Source of the DNA: Phylloscopus collybita
Lineage: Eukaryota; Chordata; Aves; Passeriformes; Phylloscopidae
Length of the DNA stretch: 64,000 bases
Assembly (NCBI GenBank): GCA_027886175.1
Contig: JAJNNQ010000003.1
Coordinates: forward strand, 9,954,001 to 10,018,000
Direction of reading: 5' to 3'
The notes beneath the pieces were generated by a model. It saw only the letters and a program-made list of their open reading frames with translations. It did no database searches and was not told the origin of the DNA. Every line of letters begins with the position of its first letter. The stretch's first letter is position 1. This document shows positions 34,781-48,900 of the stretch, one piece after another. The position numbers were made by a program, and so were the translations under genes.

Positions 34781-36964
34781 CCTTGGAAGGATTTGAGTAT
34801 CATTGACCCTGCAGCAGCCATGTCCTCTGCCAAACTGGGGCAGGTTTGGAATTGCAGGATTATATTATGTTCTTGGCTTTAGTGCTAAGCCAGATACAGC
34901 TAAGCTAGGGTCTAGGGCAGTGAATGGGATGGGAGTTGGGGATCTGATGGGATCTGATGTACCCTCCATGGATCAGCATCTCCTGATCACCAGGGTTGAA
35001 GGGCTGTGGGGTGTTTGTGGGGACCAAAGGCTGACCTGTGTGATCTGAGCCACTGTAAGCAGTGTGCATGAAAGCAGTGTGAGGAGACTTGCAGGTGTGT
35101 AGGGAAAATGAGGGGATGAAGCCACCAGAAAATTTACATCCATATTCACTTTGGTTCTGTGGATGGGACCAGCAGAAAGCAGAGACTTTGAGGGCTCGAT
35201 GACAGCGAAGCAGGGCTGGCGTAGGGACCCTTGAGGTGCAGACAATTTCACAGCAAGGCAACATTTCTGGTTTATTCTATTTGGTTCCTAAGGGATTATA
35301 ATCAATGCATTGGCCCACCTGACCCTGCTCTCAGGGGCTCTGCAGGCTCTGGTTATATTGCAGTAGCACATGCCTTGGTGCAGACACATTCAAGGATGAT
35401 CCCAGGTGTCTCTGCAGGTCCTCAGGGGAAGGTGAAATCTTCCTGCTTTGGTCACCCAACATAAACACACATTCAAAAAAAGCACCTCCTCCAGAGTGAA
35501 TCCTCCCAGAACCCAAAATGCAGCTGCTTGTCCCCTGCTTCCATGTATTGCTGCTGCTGGAGGCCTTGAGAGCAAGCAGCTGAGCAGGCAGGAGTGTCTG
35601 GCTCCTCCGTGAGCCTGGAGGTGCCAGAAGAGGAGCGGAGGCAGGTCAGGGCTGCTGGGGGGACTGGCTTGGAGGCACAACATGGGGTCTCTGGATCCTT
35701 ATCTGTAAATGAGGAACAGGCCATGTATCAATGTGGCATTGGCTCTGTGCTTTGTGACGAGCTCAGATGGGACATGAATCCCAGTGCTGGCCAAAGCATC
35801 GGGAAGGCTTCGGGATGAGACACAGCTCCTGAGCACCTTTGAGGCACAGGGCCAGGATTCAGAGCCCAGCCCAAAGTTCCCCACCCCAACACCCCAGGGA
35901 AACAGTAACCCTAAGGCAGACCTGGACTGAGGGGTCAATGGTCTGCAGCTGCAGTTTCCAGTGCCTTTCCAGGGAGTGGGAGATGGTGGGCTCTGCTTGT
36001 TCTCCTGCCATCGTTAAAGCTGGAGCAGGGAAGATGGGCAGAGCTTGAGGACTGGGGTGAAGCAGAGCCTTAGTGGGGGGAGTTTTACAGGCATGTACTC
36101 ACAGGAGAAGGGCCGTGTCCTCCACAAGGTCTCCTTGGCCCTGAGAGGGGGGAACAGAATAGGGAGAACATGTCAGCAGAGGCTGGGAGAACCCCTGCCT
36201 GATGCTGGGTCAGATGGTAAAGGGACCACTGACAGACTGTAGGGGTCAGCTGGGGCTGTCAGAGGAGGAAAAAACCCAGTTGTGCACACACTACTTCTTG
36301 CCTTGCCACAAGTGCAAATGAACAGAGGAACTTCCCAGAGATCCCTGGCTCCAGGGCTGGCAGGGAGCTGGGAGTAGGGGCAGGACACAGCTGCTACCAG
36401 AGCCAGGGGCTTGGGAGATCCCCTGAGTGTGGATGCCACCGCAGGACCAAGGGCTGGGGAGGGGGGAGGGAGATGCTGGTTTTTCCACCCCAGCCTTGCA
36501 CTTTGCCATTCTTCTGTTAATTCACTGCTCTGTGGAAGAGCAAGGTCCAATTCTTTAAGCGCTTTTCCTCACACCAGACCAGCTCTTTCTAGACCCACAT
36601 GAATTGCAGTGGAAATCATTTGGATGGTATGCAAATTAAAATTAAATAGAAAGCCCATCTGTAACCAAATATTGGGTGGGATGAGGAAGAAATGAAAACA
36701 CTCCATAACATGGGGGGAAAAGGAAAGCTAACATTCAACCCACTGATGCTATTGTATCCCTGAGCAGGAGAAATCTGAAAAAAAGGGCTGGAAGATATTA
36801 AAAATATCTTAATATTAAAGATATTAAACCCCTCTCCCAGGGCAGGGTTCCCCTGCCCAAACCAGATGAGTTCTGCCAGTGGTGGATCTTTCAAATGTGG
36901 ATTTTTGATCAGTTTTTCTCTCTGACAGCCAAGCCCCCTCCCCTGTGCAGGTCCAGCCCACGGC
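34781..36964. other. Spacer between the two converging MUC4 genes
   Basis: This stretch should contain the MUC4 3'UTR on the minus strand. An AT-rich patch at 36780-36840 holds a small palindrome (aagatatt-aaa-aatatctt, 36792-36810). No coding exon or clear repeat family is recognised, and no obvious minus-strand AATAAA was found. Confidence 0.5.
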
Positions 36965-39900
36965 TCACCCCTGGTGCCGGCGGCGGTGCTGGCGGCAGAG
37001 GTGCAGGGCCAGGCAGGCGATGGCAAAGAGGAGGCAGAGCAGAGCCAGCGCTCCCAGCAGGATGCCGAGGAAGGCAGGCAGGCTGATGGCCAGCCACTCA
37101 CACCGCACTCCGGCCGGGGAGTAGATGGAGAAGGGCAGGCAGCTGTGGATGGGGAGGGAGGAGCTGTGATGCCGTGGGAGAAGCAGCTGTGCAGGGTGGC
37201 CTTGTCCACCCCGGAGCTGCTGCTACCTGCACGTGGGCCCCTCGGGCAGGTGCTGGCACTGGCCACCGTGCTGGCAGTAGCCCATCTTGCAAGGGGAGAT
37301 GCAGACGAAGCCGATGGTCTCCATGTAGTGGAGCTGGTAGCTTTGGTAGCCATACAGAGAGCAGGGGAAATAGTCCCTCAGCTCATCCACTGTCACTGGG
37401 GAGGTAAAGCATATGGGTTCGGCCTTGCAGCAACACCTCTTGATTCTTTCCCAAGCCTCCCCAAGCTGGACCATGCCTGGGGTTAGGAGGCTGCCCACCC
37501 ACCTCCCCCATGGGTGTGAACAGATCCCTGGGGCACCCAGGGTTATGGGGACAATGGGGACAAATGGGGCAGTCCTCTCACACTCCCCAGCTCAGTGCCA
37601 GGAGCAACTCACGCTTCACCAGGTCAGTGATGTTGTCCTGGTGCAGGCGCTGGAAGAGGAGCCCCGTGCCCGCCTCCCGCCGCCCCCGCCGCCCGTTGAA
37701 GGCGCCGGTGATGGCTGCGGGCAGCTCCTCGTTCAGGAAGTGGATAACAGTGCCACGGCTGTCATAGGCAAACTGGGACACCACCACGAAGATAAAGCCA
37801 TCGCTGTCTGTCCTGCAGGGAGGGAAAAGAGAGGGCTGCTGGCAGAGCTGCTGCTGCCTCTCAGAGTGACTGAGCCTCACCGTGCCTCAGTATTCCCATC
37901 TGGGCAATGGTAAAGAAGGGATGAGGCAGGAGTGGAAGGTGCCAGCTGGCTTGTGTCTCCAAGGGTTTACCAGCATCAGTGCTGGAAAAACAGACTTGAG
38001 CTGGGGGAAGATGCCCTTTGTGCACCAAACTCTGGCCCCACACTCAGCCCTGCCCCAGCAGGTCCTTGGAGTGGTCATGGGCTGCTTCACATCTGACTCA
38101 CATCTGAGTGATGTTGGTGTTGCTCTGGAAAGCCTTTACCTCCAGGGAGTCCAGGATGGCTGAGACCTGCAGCGGGGGGAGCAGGAAGGCATTAGAGGAG
38201 GGCAGAATGACACCAGCATGGGGAAAGGTTGAAGAGTGATGCAGGCATTGTGGCCAAGCCCCAAGGGTAGCTCTGGCCTTCAGTTCATTTGCTGAGGACT
38301 TCGCAAAGGGCCAGGGCTGCAACCATCATCATGCAATTGGGTGCTTCCTCCCTCTGGGCTTGTGGATCTGTTGGACCTCCAAAGATCCCATGGGAGGCAT
38401 ACAGAGGCATGGGCACCCCCAGCTGCCATGCTGCCCTGCTCTGAGCCCACCCCCTCCAGTGACATACAGTGCTGTTGACTTCCTCAGCAGTGGTGTTTTG
38501 CAGTGTCTTGATCCTCATCTGGATGCTTCTCCGAGGGAGACCTGCTGGGGGAAAGCCACAGTGGTGGCTCTGGCCTGGACCAGGGTGAGTGGGGTTGGGC
38601 TTCACAGGCACCCACCTGTGCTGGGCAGAGGCTGAAAATCCCCTCCTGCCACCAGGCAGTGCTGGTCAGTGAAAGCCGGGGGGCAAGTGCAGGTGGGGGC
38701 ACAGGTGATGGGGTGAAGGTGGCAGCGTCCCCCATTGCTGCAGTAGCCCTCTGGGCAGGAGTGGAAGCCGCAGGCTGAGCCACAGCCTGGCCTCTCACCT
38801 GTGTGATGGAGAGCATGGTAGAGGTGTGAACCTGGCTGCAGGGCAGAGACCCAGCTCTCTGAGCCATCCTCAGCTGCTCCATAAAGCCTTTCTTCCAAGT
38901 TTTGTTTTTCTTTTATGTGTTGGGAATTTTAGTATAAATTCAAGGAAAAGGCCCACTCCCCCTCCTTCCATCTGGAGCCATTTGCCCTTCTTAAATCCCA
39001 GCATTAGAACAAGAGCAAAAGCCATCAACTCAACCCCACCAAAGCAATCTGAAAACAGGGCTTGATTTAGCCCCCAACCTCCGCATGTGCACTTGAACTT
39101 TGCTGGGATGAGAATTTTTTTCTCAAGGAGAAAAGTTGCATGGGAAAAATTTCCCTTCCCAGAGGATTAGTGAGATCGACAGCCTGGGAACACGAGCGGT
39201 GGCTGGACTCTGGTCCCTTCTGCTGATGACAGCAAGGACTTCAGCACAGAGCTCAGCCAGCTCCCCCTTCTCTCCAGCCAGCCTGGATTCCTCAGGAATT
39301 CTCTTCCACAGAGCCTGGGGGTGGTGAGGACGAGGACCATGCCTGCCAGGGACCCCATACTCACCCTGCTCACTGGCCAGGCAGGAGCAGACGTAGCTGC
39401 CCACAGTGTTGGTGCAGGTGCTGTTCCCCGGGCACTCCGTCCCCTGCGCGCACTCATCGATATCTGCCGGGGCAATGCACCGTGGCACCGGGACAGACGC
39501 CTTGGCTGGGGTCCCAGGGGCCATGGTGTGAGCCCTTGTCACCTGAGCAGTGCTGTCCATCCCCTGTCAGGCCAGCTGGGCAGGGGCCACAGCCACTGAA
39601 AGGGTCACATCCCACACCAGGGAAGCATCCCTGGGAGCAGGGGTCCGGAGGGTCCTGGCAGAAGGCACCTGAGTAGCCGCTCTCGCATCTGCAGGCTGCC
39701 AGCTGGGAGGGGGACAGTGACACTGGCTTAGGGAAGGTGAGGAGGGTGGGTGGACAGAGAAGACAGCCAGCGCAGCTGGCATGGGGACAGGCAGAGGAGC
39801 TTTCTGTCACACTACCTGCAAGGAAGACTCCTTGAGAGTGACAGTGTTGCTATAGTCACACTCCTGGCTCCTGCTGCATCTGCAAAGGGTGAAGCGGAGC

Positions 39901-42900
39901 TGGAGGAGTGCAGAGATGTTGTTGGACCCAACAGCCTCCAGGTTGAAGGTGAATGGGGCTATCCTGCGGGGTTCCCATATCAAGGTGCCATTCTCTGCCA
40001 GGAGGAGAGGTGGGAGTTAGAGGTGGCAGAGGAATTCCATCCCATTCCTTCCCATACCAGCTGCTCCATCTCTCCTTCCTTACCTGATATGTTGAGCTCT
40101 GGTGAGAGATGGGGAATGAAGCGTGCCCCTGCCCCCAAAGCATGGTACTGCCTTCTGACCTTCTCTGTCCTGAAGGCTGCGATTGATGCGTCACCGGTGA
40201 TGACGGGAGGGAAGGCATCTGAGGAAAGAGCAGCCCAGCACACAGGTGGCCTTGTCACCCCTTGGCTGTGAGTCCCTCCTGGTGAGGATGGGACCCCAGG
40301 CAGATGCTGTCATGGCTGCCCACCAACAAGGCCCTTATGTTACACAGCATGGTGGCATCTCCCACGTTTGGAGCGAAGACAGAAATGCAGTTCCAGGAAA
40401 TGCAATTCCAAAACCTTGGTGGCAACTGTCCTGCTGGTGGCATCTCCCAGGACTGGAGACAAGCCAGCTGGGCAGTGCAAATCCAAGACCTTGGTGACCT
40501 CTCTTCTGTCTCATATGAAGCAAGAGAGAACAGGAAAGGAGAAGGGCACTGCCCAGTTACATCCAAACCATGCCCTCTAAGAGGTGAGGATGTGCTCCAC
40601 TTACTGAGGGCTGTCTTCCTCTGCTGGAAGCCGGCTGCAAGGCTCTGGGTGGCCAGGCCCAGGGCCAAGTTCCCTGTGCTCAGTGAATCATAGATGCACT
40701 CCTTGCTGCTGTGACACTGCAAGGCTGCCAGCTGGTACTGGCTTTCATTCTCCTGCCGCAGCCGAGACAAGAAGAAGGGTGTGAAGTTCAGTGCTGGTGA
40801 GTCCAGAGGCTGAGTGAACAGGCAGTGCTCCCCAACAGCCCCTGCAAGAGAGCACGCCATGGGTACAGGCCATTTTAAGGTTTGTTGTATTTTAGGGTTC
40901 CTTTTCATGGAGCAGTGAGGTCACCAAACACCTTCCCTTGGCATTGCTTTTGCTCAGGCAAATGTTTAAATATCTCAAGCTGAAGTACGGCCAGAAGGTG
41001 CAGGGAGGAGAGGATCATCAAGGATGATCAAAAGCCTGGACTTACAGGTCATCCCATAGCTGTAGATCTCCTCCTCACTGCTGTTCACAGGGATGCTGGT
41101 ACCATTTGGCATCTGGAAGTCATCTGCAGGGTCATGGTCCCACACACCTGGTGGAGCATCACCAGAGTGCTGGAATCCCCCCTGCCAAGGTTGGCCTCCT
41201 CTCTGGTGCTGGCCAGTGTTTAGTTTATACCCAGGTGTCCCTGCCCTCACAAACACAATTCCCCAGTCTGCTCTAGAGTGGGAAGAGAATTTGCACCCCG
41301 CTCTGCGGCAGTGCCAGAAGCCCTCACCCAGGAGGCCCCTGGTGCTGTTGCGGTACCAGTCGGGCAGGCTGCAGACCACGCTGAGGATCCCAGAGGTGGC
41401 TGAGACAGAGACAGCGATGGTCCCATCAAAGACGGCCGTGACAGAGGAGGCATTGACCAGCAGGACACCAGGGCTGTAGTAGACCTCGTCACCCAGGTCT
41501 GCAAGAGAAGGAGAGCACAGAGGGAGAGTCCATGCAAGGCTGGGATCTGAAATGACAACCATGGATTCCTGGAGGGGAGTGCGCCCCTTCCACCCCACCC
41601 AAATCAGAGACAGGTGCAGGTGAGGGACACTTAATGGATCTCAGGATGGCTGCCCTCGTACTGGCAGGGCTGGTCCCAGGGAATGGGGACATCTCTGTCC
41701 CAGCCCCGTACATTTAGCATTTAACAGCAGATCCTGCTCACCTTGGGAATAGGAAAACGGGATGGTTTTGTTGTTCAGAAGGACTTGGATGTCGTCCTGG
41801 CTCCCCAAGGTCCACTCAACCTGAAAATTGTGGTGGATGTCCCAGTCAGCCCCCCTGCTTGTCCCTTCCTGCTGTCCCTCCATGCTGGGGACAATTACTA
41901 ACTCTGTCCTCCTCCAGCCCAGGAAGAGAAGCTCAGCCCTGGGGCCTGTGTTGGTGTGTTCTTCACCCCAGCAGACACACCATACAGCAGCTTTGATCTT
42001 TGCACAGAAGAGGACAGCCAGCTGCCTGTCACTGCTGGCCAGAGGCACACCCAGGCCACCATCACTGCTCAGTTGACCGTGACAGCATGGAAGCTCTGCC
42101 CCCTCCTCATGCTATTCAATGCCTGTTCCTGGTGACACCAGGACATTTTGCTTAATGAAGCTAAATGGGTGTGGGGAACAATTCTGCAAAGTCAGGAACA
42201 TCAGTCACTTGTGCTAAAGTGTCGGGACAAAGAATGTGCAATGAAAAAGGTGAAGCAGACCATGTTCCTCCAGAGTCTCCAGCCCTTGCTGGCTTGCTCC
42301 TTGTTTGCAGGAGGTGTTAGACCTGTGCCTGGTGAATATTAGTCCACCTCACCACCAATAGTACTTTGCTGAAGTGGCAGAAGGTGGCAGGAAAAGGAGA
42401 GGGGATACCATCACTTGTAGGTGATGCCCAACTTGCCAGAGAGGTCTCTCCCATTAGAGACTCAAACTCATGCCCAGGGCACTCTTACTCACTGTTGTGG
42501 TGGTGTTGGAGATGTATTGGGCAGCAAAGGCCACAAAGTTGGTGGCCTGGGCCATGCCAGTCTGTGCTGTGCGCCCTTGCAAAACAAAGCTGGTCTGGGC
42601 ATCACTGGCCAGCAGCAGGACAAAGTCCCCGAGCCCATTGAAGGTGTAGGTGAGTCCATCCAGGGTGGTGATGTGAGGGTCCCCGAAGGCACCAGCTGGG
42701 GTCCAAAGGAGATCAAAGGAGACGTTTTGGGCAAAGGAAGAAGAGCAAATGCTTGTGTCATTTCAGGGAGAAGAGCAGCCCCAAAGCTGCTCAGTGGTGG
42801 CTCAGCAGTCCCCACTGGCAAATTGCAAAGTGTGGCTAATGCCACATTGGGTCCATGCACAGCTCAGTGTCCTGGCACAGTGGAGGTAGAGCCTGGGGAC

Positions 42901-45900
42901 TCACCGGGGGTGGGTGGCACATATCCTTCACAGCCAACCCTTGGTCTCTTCTCAGCAAACCTGGCACAGAACAGGGGCTTCCCCACACGCCGGCAGCACC
43001 AGTCAAATGCTTCCAGCTCCCTGTCTGCAGAGGAATGTGATGGGGTGTGTCAGGGCCCTTCTCTGCCTGTGCTTGATACTTGGGTATTTTAGGGCAAGGG
43101 AATGCCAATTACCACTTACCAGTGGCAGTGTGGAAGGGGAGGCTCCATGCCCTCTCCTGCCAGCCTTCGAGCAAGCTCCCACCTTGGTACAGACATCGTA
43201 CCCCAGCTCCAGCTGGGCTGGGGGACGCCGTGCGCAGCATCCTCACGGAGGTGTCCGCTGGGCCTGAAACAGTGCGGGGATCACGGCCACCCCCAGAGCA
43301 GGAGGGGACCATCCCCCCACCCTGCAGCTGGTCCTGGGGGGCTGTCCTTGGCACCTCTACTCCAGTGGTAGCGGGGGTCCAGCTCTGCCTGGGGCCGGGA
43401 GCAGGGGCACGGTGGCAGCTGTCTGTTCCAGGTGGCCGGCGCTGGCTCTGTGTCCAGCCACACCAGGCACTGCAGCCTGTAATTCACCCGGGAGCGATTG
43501 TCCAGTCTGTAAATCCACAGCCCGCGCACATCTGGGGGAGCAACCAGAGAACAACACCGACCGCTTAGCCAGGGTCTTGCCTTGTGCTGAGGGATCCCGT
43601 GGGACAGCTGTCCCTGGCCACTGACCTCACACGAGGTCTCCAGGCTCCCTCTAGAGCCAGCAGGGCTGTGGCAAGCCACAGGAGGACATGGGACACCCAC
43701 AGTCTGTTATTGGTGGCCAGCTCTTGCCCAATGGCTTTGCTGGCCCATCACCTCCCAGGGATGGGTGCTGGGGACATGCTCCTGGCACAGAGCACACAGC
43801 TCCTTCCATGCCCACCCACCCCAAAGGCCCCCCTGGTGCCATACCAGAGCCGGTGCTGCTGTGCTGGTCTGGCCGGTACTTGACAGCTGGTGGCTTCTGA
43901 GTCAGCTTGTTGTTTTGGGCATAGCCATTGCCACTGTGTGGAGAGGAGGTTTCAGGTCATCTTTCCAACGCAACCCTCCTTCTCTCCCCATAGAGCAGCT
44001 GGGGTGGGAACTGCTGCAGCTTGCAGGAGAAAGGGTTTAAATGGGGAAGGGTTGCTCCACGAGTGGGAGCTGGACTCTCCTGGGGGTAATGCCTCTGACA
44101 GTCTCAACACAGTGCTGGAACAAATCTCTGCTGTCCCAAAACCCAGTGACAAACGTCCAGCACCTGGAGAAGCCGATCAGCACGTTGGCTGCAGCCAGCT
44201 TGGTGTAGTCCCAGCGCATCCCACCGTCCTGGTAGAGCAGCAGGGCAAAGGAGCGGATCCCATCTGTGGTGAGCACTGCCTGGTAGGTGCTCGTCTGGAG
44301 AAACCCAAGGCACCCCCTCAGCACCCCCCTGCCCTCCCTGCAGCGCAGGCTGAGGCAGTGAGACTTGAAACAGCCATCAACAGTCCTCTCTGTCACTTGG
44401 ATCCCCTACTACTCACCTGAGTGTCATCCCTCCGGGATGGGTATGCTGGAGCTTTCTCCCACGTCACCTTCAAGGTCCACTTTGCTACATAGGGGATTTT
44501 CAGGTATTTCTCAATCTTTGCCTCCACATCTCGGACAACAGAGTCTTGGGTAGAGCTGAGTGTAGAGTACTCCTGCCAGATGGCAAGAGACAGAATGAAA
44601 TGAGAGAGCTGGGAACTGGATTCTCCCAGGAGAACACCTCTGGTGACCCTCACCTGGTACCAGGTGGTGCCAACACCCTTGGAAAAGTCTGCATCATCCC
44701 AAAAGGCAGCCACCATTGGCAAGCTCTCCCGGCCAGTGAAGCCCCGGGGAGGGGGGTTGGGGTTGGATGGGACGTAGTTGTCCGTGGGTGGAAAAATGAT
44801 CTGTCCGTTATCTGTAAACTAACCAGAAGAACTTGTTATTTGCTGACTGGGATAGCTTTTAGCCTCCGTGGGTAAGCAGAAACCAACCATTTTAAATGTT
44901 AAAAAAAAAAAAAATTTTGGTTTCTGCTCCATTTCCATGTTTGTTTGTTTTTTCTTACCAAAAAGGCAGCACATCCATTATGTGCTCACCAAGGGGGGCA
45001 CTCACATAGAGAGCATCTCGCAGTGACTTCCCAAAGGGAAATCCAATTTCTGGCTTGAACAGGGGTGAGTTAAAATCCACCATCCTCTGGACATACTCTT
45101 GGTCTCCTCCTTCCATGCCAAAGGGGTAGAGTGAGATCGCTGGCTCTGCCATGGGCAGGAGATCAATGAAAAAGGTGTAAAATCATTAATGTCTGCTTTA
45201 TCCATCCTGCAGCCAGGACAAACCAACCTGCTTGCTTCTGGGATGCTGTGCCTGTGCTCTGATGGATTGTAACCCAATTTTCAACCCACTTTTGGGATGC
45301 TCTCAAATGTCCTATTTTGCCTTTTCCCATGAATCTGGCAGCCCAGTGTGCAATGCAGATGAGATACCCTGGACCAGCTGTACCCTCATCCATCACAGTG
45401 CTTGACTGGCTGAAAACCCCTTTCCTACTCTTGTCTTTGGAAAAAAGAAAATCTGCTTACTGATAAGCTCATGGGTGGATTGGGGCTCAGGTGCAGCAGT
45501 TCTGTGCCCAATGGTGGTATGGGCAGATGTGCTCAGTTCGGTGGATGGTCCTCTCTGTGTCCCAAAGGCATGAGACAGGGTGGTGGCAGGGCTGGTGGTG
45601 GCTGGTGGTCTCACTGGTGCTGTGGTGCCTGGGGCTGGGAGACTTCCCTCCTCCTTGGCTGTGCTCACTGGGGCTGTGGATGCAATAGCTGTGGTGCCTC
45701 CTGCAGTGATGGCTTTGGTGCTGTCTCCAGTGGTAGCAGTGGTGTTCCCTGCAGTGGTGGCAGTGGTGCTGCCTGCAGTGGTGGCAGTGTTGCTGCCTGC
45801 AGTGGTGGCAGTAGTGGCAGTGGTGGCAGTGGTGGCAGTGGTGCTGCCTGCAGTGGTGGCAGTAGTGGCAGTGGTGGCAGTGGTGGCAGTGGTGCTGCCT

Positions 45901-48900
45901 GCAGTGGTGGCATTGGTGCTGCCTGTGGTGCTGGCCATGGTGTTCCCTGCAGCAGTGGCTGTGGTGCTCCCTGTGCTGAGGGCTGTTTTCTCCTTCCAGG
46001 CAGGTGCCCCTGGAGATGTCTGGAAGGCAGGAGGTGACGGGCTCGTTGTTTGTCCCATGCTGTGGTAGCTGATGGATGTAGAAGTGGTGCCTGTTGCTGA
46101 CTCTGTGGGAGTCTGTCCAGCTGCTGTCACCCCAGTTGCACCAACACCAAGCAGGGACAAGGGGGCTGTTGTTGCCTCCTCTGTTGGGCTGTGCAGGCTG
46201 GGGAGAGGAGAACCAGATGCTGCAACAGCAGTGCTGGGACCAAGGATGCCCCAGGATCCAAGAGTTGTCTCCACCAAGGGGGTACGTGCTGCTGGGGATG
46301 GGCCAGGCTGCCCACCTCCACTTGTCTCGCTGTGTGTTACAGCAACGGATGGGGCACTGCTGGTGCTGGTGGCCCATGCTGTGGCAGGTGGCATGGCTGT
46401 GGTGACCCTGGTCACAAAGGTCTCCCAGCCTGTTGAGGTGATTGGCAGGTTAGCATTGCTGGGGAATGTGCTGGTGGATTGTGTGGTGGCCAGGCTTGTG
46501 CCAGTGGCATTGGAGTCAGAGCCATGGGTCCTGCTGGTGGTGGCTGAAGGTGCTGGATCCTTGGTGGCACTCTCAGGGTGGGTGGTGTCCACATGGGCAG
46601 TGGTACCTGTGGCACCTGTCCTGGATGCAGCTGTAGCCTCCTGCACGTTTGTGTGGCCAACAGCCAGAGAGGTGATTCCAGCTGTGGGCTTGTCCTCAGT
46701 GGCAGGTGGCTCTGGTGATGGCCTGGCAGTGACAATCATGTGGCTGGGAGCTGGCCCTGCTGCACTGGCACTTGGGTTCTCCTCCGTGCTCACCTCTGGA
46801 AACCCCATCCCCATTGCTTGCCCTGTGGTGCTGCCATCGGGCTGGGGGTCACCTGAAGCCTCCATTGCCTTCAGTGGGGCAGCCAGGGACGGTGGGGACA
46901 TGACTGTTGCCATCTCTTGGGGGATGGTGGATGGGGATACCTCCAGAGCCATCCCTACGTTGGCTTTGCCTTCCAGGAGAGGAGGGATGTCTGCCTGTGA
47001 TGCCACGGGGACAGTGACTGCTCTGGGTCCTCCAGGGGTATCTGATACAGCTCTGCCAGTGCCTGGTGCAGTATTGGGTGATGGCATATCTGTCCCTGGA
47101 ACTTCCACAATTTGGGGCCCAGCCCAGAGCAGTGGGGTTAGTGCAGATCTGGGTGTGACATCAGTTCCTGGGGTTGTTGAGGCTGCTGTGGGACCTGGCT
47201 GGTTGTGGCTGGGGTGCGCATCAGGCACAGGCAGGGTGGCTTCAATGTCCCTTGGCACTGTGGTGGCACTGCCACTGGGCAGTGATGCTGATCCCATCCC
47301 TGCTTCACTAGCTGGAGTGTTGCTAACAGAGGAGGATGGATGGGTGGCTGGCACAGTCCCAATGCCAAACGCAGCAATGGGAGGTGGTGGTGCAGCAGCA
47401 GCAGCTCGAGGGGCTCTGTCTGGCTTTGCTCCACTGGTGCCTGGGAAGGACAAAGGCATGGCCATGCTGGGAGTAGCTGGAGGAGATCCGCCTGCAGCTG
47501 CCTCTGCTGTGGTGGTCCCAAGGCCTGTTGAGAGGGACTGAGGGAGCAGAGAGCCCATGGAGCCTGGAAAGGGCCTTGGAGAGAGACCATCAGGGTCATT
47601 GAGAGCTGCATGAGGGGACAGACTCAGGAGCCCCCCTGGTGTGTCCTTGGTCTCCAGGATGGCAGTGCCTGCTGTGGCTTTGGTACTGGCCTCGTTCCTG
47701 ATGGACACCAGTTCAGCACTGGTGCTTCCAAGAGGTGGGATGTGCTCTCCAGCGATGACATCCATTGCTGCAGCCAGTGTGCCTGAAGCTTGTGTGCTGG
47801 CCTGGGGCTGGATGACAGCATTGTCTCCAGGCAGACCCTGTCCAGCAGTGCCTGAGGCTGCGCTGTGGCTGGAGGGAAGCATCTCCCCTGTGCCCAGCAC
47901 AGCATCATCAGGAAGCTGGGGTAAAAGGGCTGGAGGCAGCTGAGATGGAGGCCCAGGAGGGTCCTGTGAGGCATTGTGGTCAGCGCTGGATAAGGTATGT
48001 GTCCCTGGCTCTGTAGCCTTGCTGGTGCCAATGGTGGTAGAAGAAAAGGTGACCTTTGCCAAGGATGCACTTGGAGGGTCTGCAGATGGTGGGGCTGCCC
48101 TGCTGGCTCCCTCTGCAGCTGCGTTGGGGGGACTGGCTGCAGCTGCTGCCATCTTCATGGGGCTGGCCCTGTCCTGAGAGATGCTGGAAGCTGTGTCCAA
48201 AGGTGAGGTGGCCTCATCCAGCCCCAGGATGACCTCCTGGGACATGAGTGTGGCAGTGCTATGTGGCTCAGCAGAGCTCCTGCTTATGCTGGGGGATGAT
48301 GTCGCTGTGCTGTGCCCATCCTGGGGGAGCAATGGCTCTGTGGTCCATGCTGGCATCTGCTCCATGGTGACAGCACTCAGGGCAAGACCCACTGTGTGTC
48401 CCATTGGCTTGAAGGACAGAGGCTGCATGTGCCAAGTGGTGGTGGCAGCTGGAGGGACGCTGGTTGGGTGGCCGGCAGCACCTGGAGAGGAGACCCCAGC
48501 CCCTGACCCTGCCTGGGGGCTGCCTTGCATTGCTGGATCCCCAGGGAGAGCTGCCGAGCTGGGAGGCCCCTCCTGCTCATCGCTACTTCCAGCTGGGACC
48601 AGCCCTCTCGCTGTTGCCTGTGGCACCAGGATGCCTGTGGAGCGAGACAAGGCAGCTCCAGCTGGATCAACCCCACCGCGGCCCCAGCAGGCAGGAACCT
48701 GCCCGCGGCCAGCTGCCTGCCGGCCTTACCTGAGCTCTGGCTGCCCGCGGAGGCGGTGGTCGGGCCGGAGGGAGAGGGGAGCTCTGCCCGAGCGGCTGTG
48801 GCTGTGGGGAGCTCCTGGCACATGCCCAGGTCTGAAGGCAGCTCGGAGCTGGTGCTGTCGGCCACGTGGGAGATGCTGCCCGACTCGGATGGGTCCAGCA

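Noticed and set aside
36792..36810. Small AT palindrome near the MUC4 3' end
   Set aside because: Only 8-base arms in an AT-rich patch, which is readily expected by chance.
46072..47541. 489-residue open frame on the plus strand
   Set aside because: It lies wholly antisense to the MUC4 mucin exon. Its Val/Gly/Ala-rich translation is what Thr/Ser/Pro codon repeats give on the other strand.
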